Assembly (NCBI GenBank): GCA_002305165.1
Contig: DBQI01000025.1
Coordinates: 795 to 64,794 of the forward strand
Length of the DNA stretch: 64,000 nucleotides
From: Armatimonadetes bacterium UBA1398
GTDB lineage: Bacteria; Armatimonadota; Zipacnadia; UBA1398
Reading direction: 5' to 3'
The notes under the pieces: model-generated
What the model saw: only the letters and a program-made list of their open reading frames with translations
Database searches by the model: none
Told to the model about the DNA's origin: nothing
Position numbers and translations under genes: made by a program
In this document: positions 6,839-16,570 of the stretch, in pieces
Layout of the letters: the number at the start of each line of letters is the position of its first letter
How positions within the stretch are numbered: position 1 is the stretch's first letter

Positions 6839-9820
6839 GTGCCTAGAGCGGTTCTGTTGAGCCTTGCCATAGTCCTCTCACTCATTGCCCCTACCCTCGG
6901 CGCGCCGCTGGTGTTCGACTTCGAGGATGGCACCCTTCAGGGGTGGACCGTCGTCGAGGGCGAGTTCGGGATGCTCGTGTGCAACCGGGCGCTCTTCCAT
7001 CACCAGACGGAGATACCTTACAACAAGCATGGTGAGTACTTCTTGAGCACGCTCGAGCAGCATGATTGCACCCCCAGCGACCACTTCATGGGCATCGTGG
7101 AGTCGCCGGTCATCCTGCTGGAGGGCCAGACCATCGACTTGCTGGTCGGTGGCGGATCGCACCCTACGACGTACGTGGGGCTATTCGATCTCGAGGGCGC
7201 TGAGCTAGCACGGGCTTCGGGGATCGATCAGCAGGAGATGCAGGAGGTCCGGTGGTCGGTCCCAGAGGCAGTGGGTCGGCCGGTGATCCTGCGGATCGTG
7301 GACCAGCATACAGGCGGCTGGGGCCACGTGACGCTGGATCACGTGCGGCTCGACGGAACCGTCGATGAAGCAGCAACGCGGGAGTACGTCCTCGGGCGGG
7401 CGTCCAGGGAGGCGCTGCGAGGGTTTCTGGCCGTTATCGACCCGCTCGACGCCGCATTGGCGGCTATGGGGAATGCTCAGGAAGCTCGCGCTCGCCTCGA
7501 CGGCTTGCGGGAACGGGCTGAGGCGTCGGGCGACGCCGAGGAGATCCGAGGGCTCAGGAGGGAGGCCGAGGGGCTCGGTCGCGAGGCGCTGCTGCGCCAC
7601 CCCCTGGTGGGCGGGCAGCCGATCCTGTTCGTAGTGCGGCCCCAGTACCTCCCCGACCACCACAACACTGCCACGATGTTCCAGACGGGCGAGATCAACC
7701 ACGGCAGCTTTCGGGGCGGTAGCGCGCTGAAGCTGCTGGATGTAGGAACGGGCGAGACCACGACGCTCCTGGAAGTGCCCGAGGGCATCGTGCGGGATCC
7801 CGAGGTGAGCTTCGACGGAACGCGGATCCTCTTCTCGATGCGACGCAACGCCGCGGATGACTACCATGTCTACGAGATGAACGCCGACGGGTCGGGGCTG
7901 CGGCAACTGACTTATGGCGCGGGGTTGTCGGACATCGACCCCCTCTATCTGCCCGACGGCACCATCGTCTTCAGCTCGACCCGGGAACCGAAGTACTGCA
8001 TGTGCAACCGGCACATCATGGCCAACCTGTTCCGCATGGAGGCTGATGGGGCGAACATCCGGCAGATCGGCCGGAGCACGCTGTTCGAGGGCCATGGGGC
8101 GCTCATGGAGGACGGCCGGATCCTCTACGACCGCTGGGAGTACGTGGACCGGAACTTCGGAGACGCCCAGGGCCTCTGGGTGTGCAACCCCGATGGTACG
8201 AACCATGCCCTCTACTGGGGGAACAACACACCGTCGCCCGGCGGAGTCATCGACGCTCGGCCCATCCCCGGAACGGACCGGGCCATCGCCGTCTTCGGCT
8301 CCTGCCACGACCGGCCATGGGGGGCCCTAGCGATCATCGACCGGGCTTTCGGGATGGATGGCGTCTCGCCGGTGGTGCGCACCTGGCCGGAGGGCTCGAC
8401 GGTGCTCATGCCGGGCGGTCACTGGGACAGCTTCATGGCGGTCAACCCCAAGTACGAAGACCCCTATCCCCTCAGCGATAGCCTGTTCCTCTGCTCGCGC
8501 ATGACGGGCGAGGGGGAGCGGATGGGGATCGCCCTTCTGGACCTCCACGGGAACGACATACTCCTGCATGTGGAGGGGGCGGGCTGCTACGACCCCATGC
8601 CCCTGGCGCCCCGTCCCGCGCCTCCGGTCCTCCCGGATCGGTTGGATCTAGCGCGCCAGACGGGTTATCTCTACCTCACGGACGCGTACGAGGGCCAGGA
8701 GATGGCGGGGGTGGAGCGTGGGGCGGTGCGCTACCTGCGGATCGTCGAGTCGCCGGAGAAGCGCTTCTGGACGCCGTCGGCGTGGCCCGGCCAGGGCGAG
8801 GAAGCACCGGCGATGGGGTGGCACGACTTCAACAACAAGCGCGTCATCGGCACGGTGCCCGTTCATCCCGACGGCTCAGCGTACGCCGAGGTGCCGGCGG
8901 ACCGATTCATCTACTTCCAGCTCCTGGATGAGAACCGGCGCATGATCCACTCGATGCGGAGCGGCACCATCCTGCGGCCCGGCGAGCGGCTGGGCTGCTC
9001 GGGCTGTCACGAGGACCGCCGGAGCAGCACCGCGAACGCGTCGCCGCTGGCCCTGGAGCAGCCACCGGCGGCGCCGCAACTGGATGGCGATCCGGAGCGG
9101 GAGATCGGCTATGTGCGGGATGTGCAGCCGATCCTCGATACCCATTGCGTAACCTGCCACGACTACGACACAGAGGGGGGAGAGGTGTTGAACCTGTCGG
9201 GCGGTCGCACCCTGGCGTTCAACATGAGCTACCACGAGCTCTGGCGGAAGGGCTACGTGGGGTCGATAGGCGCTGGCCCCGCGGAGACCCAGCCGGCGTA
9301 CTCGTGGGGCTCCCACGCCAGCCGGCTCCTGAAGACGCTCGATGAGGGACACTATGGCGTGGAGGTGCCGGAGGCTGACATGCGGCGGCTTCAGACGTGG
9401 ATCGACCTCAACGCCCCCTACTACCCCACCTACGCCAGCGCCTACCCAGGGAACCTGTATGGACGGTCGCCCTTGGGGAGCGATGATCTCGCGCGCCTGC
9501 GGGATCTGTCGGGGATCGACTTCACGAACTGGTCACTCGGCGCCACGGTGGGCCACCTGGTGGACTTCGGCCGGCCGGAGAAGAGCTTGGTGCTCACGAT
9601 GATGCAGGACCCCTCCCCGGAGGCGCGAACCGAGGCGCTTAGTATCATCGAACGGGGCCGGCAGATGCTCGCCGAACGGCCGCGAGCGGACATGGAGGGC
9701 TTCGCTCTGGACGGCGTGGAAGCCGATCGCGAGCGCAGGTACCAGGAGCGGGCGAGCTGGGCGGCGCAGGTTCGCCAGGCCATCCTGGGGGGCACGAGGG
9801 TGTATCCCGGCCGTCAGTGA
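6839..9820 (+). CDS. exported HzsA-related protein: beta-propeller (PD40-like) plus two CxxCH haem motifs
   Basis: A 993-residue protein with a signal peptide (MPRAVLLSLAIVLSL, cleaved near GAP). Order: an N-terminal beta-sandwich-like segment (about 25-190), a short helical region rich in Arg and Glu, a TolB/PD40-like propeller (about 260-610), then a cytochrome-like end with CSGCH (720-724) and CVTCH (770-774). This layout resembles proteins annotated as related to the hydrazine synthase alpha subunit, common in planctomycete-like bacteria; hydrazine synthesis itself is not implied. Covalent c-type haem at both sites is predicted, so it should act in the periplasm. GTG start at 6839 with GGAGG at 6827-6831. 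The secreted PHP protein follows 56 bases later. Confidence 0.75.
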   Translation: MPRAVLLSLAIVLSLIAPTLGAPLVFDFEDGTLQGWTVVEGEFGMLVCNRALFHHQTEIPYNKHGEYFLSTLEQHDCTPSDHFMGIVESPVILLEGQTIDLLVGGGSHPTTYVGLFDLEGAELARASGIDQQEMQEVRWSVPEAVGRPVILRIVDQHTGGWGHVTLDHVRLDGTVDEAATREYVLGRASREALRGFLAVIDPLDAALAAMGNAQEARARLDGLRERAEASGDAEEIRGLRREAEGLGREALLRHPLVGGQPILFVVRPQYLPDHHNTATMFQTGEINHGSFRGGSALKLLDVGTGETTTLLEVPEGIVRDPEVSFDGTRILFSMRRNAADDYHVYEMNADGSGLRQLTYGAGLSDIDPLYLPDGTIVFSSTREPKYCMCNRHIMANLFRMEADGANIRQIGRSTLFEGHGALMEDGRILYDRWEYVDRNFGDAQGLWVCNPDGTNHALYWGNNTPSPGGVIDARPIPGTDRAIAVFGSCHDRPWGALAIIDRAFGMDGVSPVVRTWPEGSTVLMPGGHWDSFMAVNPKYEDPYPLSDSLFLCSRMTGEGERMGIALLDLHGNDILLHVEGAGCYDPMPLAPRPAPPVLPDRLDLARQTGYLYLTDAYEGQEMAGVERGAVRYLRIVESPEKRFWTPSAWPGQGEEAPAMGWHDFNNKRVIGTVPVHPDGSAYAEVPADRFIYFQLLDENRRMIHSMRSGTILRPGERLGCSGCHEDRRSSTANASPLALEQPPAAPQLDGDPEREIGYVRDVQPILDTHCVTCHDYDTEGGEVLNLSGGRTLAFNMSYHELWRKGYVGSIGAGPAETQPAYSWGSHASRLLKTLDEGHYGVEVPEADMRRLQTWIDLNAPYYPTYASAYPGNLYGRSPLGSDDLARLRDLSGIDFTNWSLGATVGHLVDFGRPEKSLVLTMMQDPSPEARTEALSIIERGRQMLAERPRADMEGFALDGVEADRERRYQERASWAAQVRQAILGGTRVYPGRQ

Positions 9821-9876
9821 CGGCGCTCGGATGTCCGACGGCCGGTTACAAGATCAAGCGTTGGAGGGTGTTTGCT

Positions 9877-11055
9877 ATGCGTACCGCTCTCAGGATATGT
9901 TTTGCTCTGTGTCTGGCGGTGGGCCTTGTGGGCTTGGCAGCGGCCCAGGAGCCCACCCAGCGGCTTCCAATGGAGCGCCCGGATTTCGAGTTTCCGACCA
10001 TCGATGGCTACGAGGTCCTGGTTGGGGACTTCCATATACACACGAACCATTCGGATGGTGTCCTACCTTCCAGGGAGCGGGTCCTGGAGTCGTACCTGGC
10101 GGGATATGACGCCATCGCCCTGACGGACCACGGCTCGGTGGCTGCCTACGCGGAGACCAAGGCGCTGGCGGACGAGCTGGGGTTGGTGTTCGTTCGTGGG
10201 CTAGAGTCCGGGATCAACGGTCAGGAGCACTACGTTCTCCTGGGTGTGGGCGAGGAGTACGTGCCTCAGGACTCCCACAACTGGGCGGAGACGCCCGAGC
10301 AGGCCCAGGAGACGGGCCGGGTCTACTACCGAGACAAGCTAGAGCAGGTGCGGAATTCGGGAGGCATCGCCCTCTATGCCCATCCCCACCACGGTTGGCG
10401 CGAGTGCAGCCAATGGGCATACGAGCAGGGGATCCTCGTAGGGTGCGAAGTGCTCAATAGCTGCACCACGGAGGGTTGGGGCAGCGTGTTGACCCATGGG
10501 CGCGCGGCGTATCCCCACGGCTTCGACTGGTGCCTGGAGAAGGGCATGACTGCGGTGGCCTTCTCCGACCTGCATGGCTACCACGGAGACTGCGCGCCCC
10601 GGGCGAAGACTCTGCTGCTCGTGGATGCGGCCACGCCGGAGGCTATCATCGAAGCGCTGCGGGAGGGCCGGGCATTGGCCTGGTTCCCCGACGGTGGCGA
10701 GAGGTGGCCGGACTCCCCGGAGATGCTCTGGGCGCCCGCGGAGATCCTAGAGCGCTATGCGACGACCGTTACGCGTCTCACGGATCGCGCCCTCGGGTCG
10801 GATCCCGCCCAGGGGCGCCTCACGCTGCGGAACCTCGGGGCCGTGACGCTGTTCGTGCGTGTGCAAGTGGGTGGAGTGGCGACGGAGGAGCTTCGGCTAG
10901 AGCCGGGCAAGGAGTACTTCGTCATGCACGACGCGAGCGCCCAAAGGATGACCGTGGAGTGGACGAACCTATGGCGTTCGCCGCGGCAGACGCTCACGGT
11001 GGACTACTCGCTGAAGCTCCGGGATGGCGCGTGGGTGTGGGTGCCTCGGAGTTAG
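9877..11055 (+). CDS. secreted PHP-domain phosphoesterase (CehA/McbA-like)
   Basis: A 392-residue protein with a clear signal peptide ending near LAAAQ. The PHP metal motifs occur in order: HIHTNHSDG (about 53-61), TDHGS, HPHHGW and FSDLHGY. The C-terminal 80 residues look like an added beta domain. PHP proteins hydrolyse phosphoesters or related bonds with two or three metals; extracellular members of the CehA/McbA type often have unknown substrates. ATG at 9877 is preceded by GGAGG at 9863-9867; an earlier start would overlap the previous gene. It probably shares a transcript with the HzsA-like gene and ends at the hairpin 11061-11098. Confidence 0.8.
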   Translation: MRTALRICFALCLAVGLVGLAAAQEPTQRLPMERPDFEFPTIDGYEVLVGDFHIHTNHSDGVLPSRERVLESYLAGYDAIALTDHGSVAAYAETKALADELGLVFVRGLESGINGQEHYVLLGVGEEYVPQDSHNWAETPEQAQETGRVYYRDKLEQVRNSGGIALYAHPHHGWRECSQWAYEQGILVGCEVLNSCTTEGWGSVLTHGRAAYPHGFDWCLEKGMTAVAFSDLHGYHGDCAPRAKTLLLVDAATPEAIIEALREGRALAWFPDGGERWPDSPEMLWAPAEILERYATTVTRLTDRALGSDPAQGRLTLRNLGAVTLFVRVQVGGVATEELRLEPGKEYFVMHDASAQRMTVEWTNLWRSPRQTLTVDYSLKLRDGAWVWVPRS

Positions 11056-11060
11056 AGAGA

Positions 11061-11098
11061 GTCCGAGGGGCTGGGGCCCGTGCTCCAGCCCCTCGGAC
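11061..11098. terminator. bidirectional hairpin between convergent genes
   Basis: Perfect 14-bp arms (11061-11074 and 11085-11098) with a 10-base loop lie 5 bases after the PHP stop and 21 bases from the stop of the thioredoxin-like gene on the other strand. There is no T tract. The placement supports termination in both directions. Confidence 0.65.
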
Positions 11099-11119
11099 GG
11101 CTCATGTTAGAGGGAGGGC

Positions 11120-12373
11120 CTAGCCCTTGGCCGGCTCGACGAGGGACTCGCCCGCGAGGAGCGCCTCGAGCTCAGCAGTCAGCGTCTCCTCGTAGTCGTC
11201 GCCGAAGCCTACGTGATAGGCCTGTACGACGCCGTTCAGGTCGATGATCACCGTAGAGGGGATGCCCTCGACACCGTAGGCCTCCCCGACCTCATGCGCG
11301 GAGTCGAGCGCGACCCGGATGTCCAGCTTGCGTTCGGCGAGGAATGTCTTGATCGTCTCGACGTCCTCACCCTGGTTCAGGGCCCAGAACTCGACGCCCT
11401 GGTCAGCGAACTCGGCGGTGACTCGGCTGACGATCGGCAGGGCCCTCACGCATGGCATGCACCAGGTCGCCCAGAAGTCGAGGACGATGATCTTCTTGCC
11501 GACGAGGTCTTCGAGCTTGAGGGTGCCGCCGTCCAGGGTCGCCAGTTCAAAAGCGGGGGCCTCAGCGCCCAGCAGCGTCGCCTCCGGTCCGGGCGGGGCC
11601 TCGGGGATGAGGGTCTCGACGATCTCGGCGCCCTCGGGCGGGGTGAAGCTGAAGGTGCCCTCCGCAAAGGTGGGTTCAAGGTCCCAGCCATCGAAGCGGA
11701 CATCGAAGAGCGCGACCTCGCCCTCGGTGTCGGGGATCTGCCCCTCGGGGAGGACCACCAGGACGCGTCGGGGGAGGGCCTGCTCGGTGTTCTCGACCCA
11801 GAAGTGGAACATGGTGCCCATGGTGTCCATGCTGAGGTGGTGGCACTCGGTTCCCTCGACGGTCTCGAGCCCCTCATAGGCCTTCGGCCCTGTGTGGGTC
11901 TCCTCGAAGGCGCCGACCATCATCATGGGGAGGAAGAGGACGTCGCTCTGGCTGACGGCGCCGGCACCCCTCTCCAGGGCTTCCATGATGATATCGTTGC
12001 GCTCGGTGGGAGCGGGCACGACGACACAGCGGTTGGCAGCGGGGTCGTGGATCATGAGCTTGCCGTCGGCGACGGCGATCAGCCCGCTCGCCTCCCCGGC
12101 GGCGAAAGCCATGCGGAGAGAGCCTGGCAGGTCGCATTCGACGAGGGTGGTGGTGTCGGGCATGCCGCCGAGGGCGAGCCGAATCTGGTGGTTGATGAGG
12201 GTCCTGCACTCGACGCGCATGGTGTCCAGGCCTTCGACGGTCGCCATCGATGTGGCGAAGATTGCGTCAGCGTCGGCGGGCTGAGCTTGGACTGCGGGAA
12301 GAGCCAGGGCTAGGAGCGCCAGGGCCAGGATTGACCCTTGTAGCGACGGCCTCGAATGAATCAGGGGAACCAC
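11120..12373 (-). CDS. exported TlpA/ResA-like thioredoxin with N-terminal DUF2092-like domain
   Basis: A 417-residue protein. The N-terminal 30 residues form a signal sequence ending near VQAQ. Residues about 32-255 resemble the LolA/DUF2092 half-barrel seen in lipid-carrier and outer-membrane sorting proteins. Residues about 275-410 form a TlpA-type thioredoxin with active site WCMPC (Cys305, Cys308) and cis-proline in GIPSTVI. Such fusions are periplasmic and may reduce disulfides or carry a lipid-linked factor; substrates are unknown. The GTG start at 12373 is the only clear one that keeps the signal peptide, though its GAGGA is close. Confidence 0.8.
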   Translation of the reverse strand: MVPLIHSRPSLQGSILALALLALALPAVQAQPADADAIFATSMATVEGLDTMRVECRTLINHQIRLALGGMPDTTTLVECDLPGSLRMAFAAGEASGLIAVADGKLMIHDPAANRCVVVPAPTERNDIIMEALERGAGAVSQSDVLFLPMMMVGAFEETHTGPKAYEGLETVEGTECHHLSMDTMGTMFHFWVENTEQALPRRVLVVLPEGQIPDTEGEVALFDVRFDGWDLEPTFAEGTFSFTPPEGAEIVETLIPEAPPGPEATLLGAEAPAFELATLDGGTLKLEDLVGKKIIVLDFWATWCMPCVRALPIVSRVTAEFADQGVEFWALNQGEDVETIKTFLAERKLDIRVALDSAHEVGEAYGVEGIPSTVIIDLNGVVQAYHVGFGDDYEETLTAELEALLAGESLVEPAKG

Positions 12374-12587
12374 TCCTCAGTAGGTGTTGGCTGGCCCATG
12401 CTGGGCAGCGGGGACAGCCGGCTCTTCCATAGTGTACCACTCCTGGCGGGCGATGAACCAAGGATGGCGGGCGTATCGGCTCTTGCGCGATAGGACCCTG
12501 GGGCACCTGAAGCTGTCGGACAGGCCAGGTCTGGGCCGGCGGACAGGCGAAGGGTGGTCATCTCAGCGAGCGATTGGAGATGAGCGC

Positions 12588-14789
12588 ATGACGAGACGCA
12601 GTTGGTTGGGGGCGGTGGGCTCAATGGCGGCTGCCGTGGGCAGCTACGGCGCGATAGCCGGGCGCGCGGAAGCATCGACGCGGCTGCCGGCGGGAATGGC
12701 TCCCGATATCGCCTGCTGGTTCCTGAGGCCCGGCGAGCTCGAGCCACTAGCCTGGCGCGAGTTCATCGATGTGGTGGCGAACCACTCGCCGTTCACGCTC
12801 CTGACCACGAGCATCCGGGCGCCGGGCATCGAGGTGACGGACCCGGCCGTGCGCGAGGCGCTTGGGCGAGCCGTGGAGTACGCCCGGAGCCGGGGGATCG
12901 GGATCGTGCAGGATCTCGATGTCCGCTTGGCGCGTGAGGCTTTCGAGACCGCCTACCCCGACCAGCTGCAGCAGATGCTACGGATCCGCGAACTGCCCGA
13001 TGGGGAGAGCGATGTGCTGCGGTTCGCGCCGGAGGCGCTGAGCGATCACTACACCGGACTGGCTCCGCCGTACCTCTGCCGGGGCGGGCGATTCGTGCGC
13101 GCGCTGAGCTATCGCGTGGAGGGTGAGGCGATCCTTCCGGACACGATCGAAGATGTCACGGCTCGGTGCGAGGTGCTCGAGGAGTCGGAGGAGGCCGTGG
13201 TCGTGCGGCTTCCGCGTCACCCAGGCACCCGGACGTGCGCGATCGTGACCTTCAGCCACTTCGCCGCGGATGCGTTCTCGCCCAAGATCATCCCGTTCCA
13301 GAGTGAGATCATCCGCAGCTACAGAGACGTGCCGCTGGTGGGGGTGTGCAAGGACGAGTGGGGGTTCCCTCCGTGCTTCGATGGCACGCCCAACCATGAT
13401 GACATCTGGTACTCGGAGGCGATGGACCAGGAGTACGAGCGGCGCACGGGCACGCGGCTCCTCGATGCGGCGCCCCTCCTGTGGCGTCCACACGTGGGCC
13501 GTGAGGCCGAGAGGGCGGGAGCGATCAACGCCTTCAACCGCATGGTTCTCGATCGGCATGTGGAGATCGAGAGCGCGTTTTACGACGTGACGAAGGAGGT
13601 CTTCGGGCCGGACGCGTTCGTCGGCACCCACGCGACCTGGTTCCCGCAGCCGGATGTTCGGGAGCTGAAGAAGAACGGGCTCGACTGGTGGAGAGCGCCA
13701 AGGGACTACGCTCAGAGCGATGAGATCACGCCGTACGGCTGCCGGACGTCGATGGCGAAGAAGTGGGGCGGCCCCTGGTACAACATGTTCTACGCGCCGA
13801 CGATCGAGCCGTATCTGCTCGAGGTGGTGGCGGCGGCTCGAGCCGGTGGGCGCGTGAACTACCACCCGCCTTACCCCCGCGAGGATTACGTGAACGCGCG
13901 CACGGAGATCTTCTCGGCGCCGTTGCTCGATGCCCACTGTTTGCACCGGTTGCTGGGGTTCGTCACGAGCGCCCCGATGGCTTGCCCTGTGGCGGTGATC
14001 TTCGGGCATGAGGCGGCGGCGAACTGGTCGGAGCCGACCTGGGGGGATACGGGGCAGGCGCTCGTGGAGGAGTGGTGGCTGCGCGGCATCGGGGCCGATC
14101 AGATCCCGAGCACGGAGGTCGAGTCGGGGCACCTGTTCGTGGACGACGAGGGTAAGGTCCGCTACGGACCTCAGCAGTATGAGCGGGTATACCTGTACCA
14201 CCCCGAGTTCTGCGGTCCCGGGGTGCGGCGATTCATCGAGAAGGCGGAGGCCGCTGGTGGGAGCGAGGTCATCCAAGTGGGTGGCTGGACGCGCGGGCCC
14301 GACGGGGCGTCGTTGCCGGCGGAAGAGGTGCGGCGCGGAGTCAGCGAGGTCCAGATCGGTGAGGGTGACCCCGTCTCGGTCTGCGGCGTTGGATCGGCGG
14401 AGCGTGTCAGCGTGTGGGGTGGGACCGTCGTCGTGCCCTCGCCCGGAGCGCCGAGCCGGTTCCTGGACGGCACCCTCGTGTTCACGGGCCCGGGGGCGAT
14501 GTGGTGCGCGTCGGACGGTGCATCCGGCGCTGGCGCGGAGGCGGATAAGTTCGCCGCGTTCCGAGTCGGCGCCTCAGGCCAGGTTGAGGCGCTCTGCGGG
14601 CGCGTCCGGCGGGCGAAGTGGCCGAACCTGCAGCTCCACTTCCGCGAGGCCGTGGATCTGGCGCTATGGCGGGACGAGTCGGGATGGCATGGGGTCGTTC
14701 AGGACTTCGAGGGGCCGCTACCGCTGGCCCTGCTCGAGCTCACAGAGGACTGGCTCTGGCTTCGCACGCCGCCTCCGTATAGCTCGTAG
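12588..14789 (+). CDS. Tat-exported protein of unknown function (733 aa), possibly a TIM-barrel hydrolase
   Basis: I do not recognise the family. The N-terminus MTRRSWLGAVGSMAAA is a twin-arginine-type signal. The body (about 35-560) has alternating helix and strand segments, an early YARSRGIGIVQDLD strand and aromatic-rich stretches such as CKDEWGFPPCFDG, as in TIM-barrel glycosidases. Residues from about 590 look like beta-sandwich tail domains. The carboxylates in KDEWG and FGHEAAANW are plausible but unproven catalytic residues. ATG at 12588 has GGAG 9 bases upstream. Secreted glycoside hydrolases elsewhere in the window make a polysaccharide role reasonable, but that is inference. Confidence 0.6.
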   Translation: MTRRSWLGAVGSMAAAVGSYGAIAGRAEASTRLPAGMAPDIACWFLRPGELEPLAWREFIDVVANHSPFTLLTTSIRAPGIEVTDPAVREALGRAVEYARSRGIGIVQDLDVRLAREAFETAYPDQLQQMLRIRELPDGESDVLRFAPEALSDHYTGLAPPYLCRGGRFVRALSYRVEGEAILPDTIEDVTARCEVLEESEEAVVVRLPRHPGTRTCAIVTFSHFAADAFSPKIIPFQSEIIRSYRDVPLVGVCKDEWGFPPCFDGTPNHDDIWYSEAMDQEYERRTGTRLLDAAPLLWRPHVGREAERAGAINAFNRMVLDRHVEIESAFYDVTKEVFGPDAFVGTHATWFPQPDVRELKKNGLDWWRAPRDYAQSDEITPYGCRTSMAKKWGGPWYNMFYAPTIEPYLLEVVAAARAGGRVNYHPPYPREDYVNARTEIFSAPLLDAHCLHRLLGFVTSAPMACPVAVIFGHEAAANWSEPTWGDTGQALVEEWWLRGIGADQIPSTEVESGHLFVDDEGKVRYGPQQYERVYLYHPEFCGPGVRRFIEKAEAAGGSEVIQVGGWTRGPDGASLPAEEVRRGVSEVQIGEGDPVSVCGVGSAERVSVWGGTVVVPSPGAPSRFLDGTLVFTGPGAMWCASDGASGAGAEADKFAAFRVGASGQVEALCGRVRRAKWPNLQLHFREAVDLALWRDESGWHGVVQDFEGPLPLALLELTEDWLWLRTPPPYSS

Positions 14790-14806
14790 AGGGGTTCCGG
14801 TGGCGG

Positions 14807-14842
14807 CTGCACGCCGGCGAGGTCTTCCTCGCCGGCGTGCAG
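14807..14842. terminator. 16-bp hairpin between convergent genes
   Basis: Arms 14807-14822 and 14827-14842 are perfect complements around a TCTT tetraloop. It sits 17 bases after the stop of the Tat-exported protein and 15 bases from the stop of the lipoprotein gene on the other strand. No U tract is present. Likely a two-way terminator. Confidence 0.65.
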
Positions 14843-14857
14843 CGCGTTGTGAGTTCG

Positions 14858-16471
14858 TTAGCCGGCGGCAGCAAACAGCCGGCGATTGACGGTCGTGGTC
14901 TGCCCGGCGGATACGATGAGGTTCTCGGCCATCGCGGGCTCATAGCCCGGCAAGGAGAACCGCAGGGAGTACGTCCCCGGAGCCAGGCCGGCGAACTGAT
15001 AGGTTCCGTCAGGGGCAGTCGTGGCGTCGAGCAGCTGCCCGGGAGCCTGGATCATGCTGACCCGGACGCCCGCCAGGGGCTGGCCCTCCTCATCGAGCAC
15101 CTGGCCCTCAATGGCGCCAAGGTCGCCGGCGCCAAGGGGTGGTAGCACGAAGGTGTAGGAGGTTGCTTCGCCTCCGTCGATCTGCATGGGTCCGGTGGAG
15201 GCCGTGTCGTAGCCGTCGGCCGAAGCGGCGAAGCTGTAGGTGCCCTCGGGGAGCTGGTCGAGGGTGTAGACGCCGTTTGCATCGGTGAGCGTGGAGCGGC
15301 CGACATCCTGGGGTCCGGACTCGATCTCGACGCGGGCACCAGCGATGCCCGTGCCCTCGGAGTCCTGAACGAAGCCGGTGAGGCTGCCCGGCTCAGTCGG
15401 GATAGTGCCGGTGAGCGGCGCGCCGAGGATGGTCCACTGGCCCGCACCAACCCTGATGCCGCCGTAGGTCCTGTCGGTGAGCCCCTGGGCCGCTACCTTG
15501 ACCGAGTACTCGCCTGCCGTTAGGTTCGCGAACTCGACCTTGCCGGCGCCATCGGTCTGAGCCGCAGGCACCTGGGAGGGGCCGTCGCTCAGCGTCACGG
15601 TAGCATTCTTGACCGGCTTGGTACCCTCATCATCGGAGAAGACGAGCACGCGCATCTGGCCGGGCTGGCCGGCATCGGCGGTGAGCTGGAAGTTCACCGT
15701 TGTTGTCTCGCCCAGGTTTACATCCGCGCGGCCGTCGTCGAGTTTGTAGCCCGGCTTCCTCGCGGAGACGGGGTAGCCGCCAGGGCCGATCGTGTCGATG
15801 GTGTACTTGCCGTTCTCATCGCTCACGGCGTAGAGGCTGGCCCCATCGATCTCGACGATGGCGCCCGGCAACGGGTTGCCGTCCTGGTCGGTGACCGTGC
15901 CGGAGATGGCGCTCCAGTCGATCCGGGAGTACTGCAGAGCGGTGGCCATGATGAAGGTGGATAGGCGATCGACCCGCACGCGGACGACTCGGGCGTCGGC
16001 GTCGATCTCATGGCCGCACACCCGCAGCCAGACGCCGTCATGCAGGCAGAAGACCTGCAGCGCGTTCTGGATCGACTGGCTGGGGATGTCGAAGGTCTCG
16101 AAGGGAAGCTCCACAATGGCGGGCTCATTGAAGATGAGGCCGTCGGGTCCGAAGTAGTATCCCGTTGCGCCGATCTGCTTCTCTGCCCTATCCATGGGAA
16201 GCCCGGGGCTAGTGGTGACGCCTACTTGGACCGTCAGGGGGGCGTTCAGCGCCCCGCGGGGGATGATGATCCCGGCCCGCGACTCCTCATCACGCACGGT
16301 GCCTCCCTGGTCGTTGATCCGACCAGTGGTCTTGATGGTCACCGTAGCCGGTGAGCCGCTGTCGCCGCCGCCGAATGCATCGCCGATGCTGCTGCATCCC
16401 GCCGCGACCACAGCGAGCAGAGCCATCCCGCATGCCGCTGGCACCAGCCAAGCGGAAACCCGTCGTGACAT
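14858..16471 (-). CDS. lipoprotein with ZU5-like region and four carboxypeptidase-regulatory-like repeats
   Basis: A 537-residue protein with lipobox VVAAGC (Cys at about 25), so it should be lipid-anchored. Residues about 40-180 resemble a ZU5-like module (GIIIPRGALN, PFETFD, STFIMA). Four beta-sandwich repeats of the carboxypeptidase regulatory type follow. Each begins like ISGTVTDQDGNPLPGA, GAIEGQVLDEEGQPLAGV or LTGFVQDSEGTGIAGA and carries DGTY or NGVYTL-like turns. No catalytic site is visible. A cell-surface scaffold or adhesive role is likely. It has an AAGGAGG ribosome site and diverges from the membrane protein gene. Confidence 0.8.
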   Translation of the reverse strand: MSRRVSAWLVPAACGMALLAVVAAGCSSIGDAFGGGDSGSPATVTIKTTGRINDQGGTVRDEESRAGIIIPRGALNAPLTVQVGVTTSPGLPMDRAEKQIGATGYYFGPDGLIFNEPAIVELPFETFDIPSQSIQNALQVFCLHDGVWLRVCGHEIDADARVVRVRVDRLSTFIMATALQYSRIDWSAISGTVTDQDGNPLPGAIVEIDGASLYAVSDENGKYTIDTIGPGGYPVSARKPGYKLDDGRADVNLGETTTVNFQLTADAGQPGQMRVLVFSDDEGTKPVKNATVTLSDGPSQVPAAQTDGAGKVEFANLTAGEYSVKVAAQGLTDRTYGGIRVGAGQWTILGAPLTGTIPTEPGSLTGFVQDSEGTGIAGARVEIESGPQDVGRSTLTDANGVYTLDQLPEGTYSFAASADGYDTASTGPMQIDGGEATSYTFVLPPLGAGDLGAIEGQVLDEEGQPLAGVRVSMIQAPGQLLDATTAPDGTYQFAGLAPGTYSLRFSLPGYEPAMAENLIVSAGQTTTVNRRLFAAAG

Positions 16472-16570
16472 CGTACGCCTCCTTGACCGGAGGAGCGAGG
16501 CGTGCCGCCCCCTCGGTATGTCATCTCTCTTCGTTGCGTGCCGTGCTTGGATGCGTTACAAGTATGCTTT

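Noticed and set aside
16502..16570. GTG start with GGAGGAG for the GT-C-like protein
   Set aside because: The 23 added codons have AT-rich third positions unlike the gene and leave only 30 bases to the divergent gene. Kept as an alternative.
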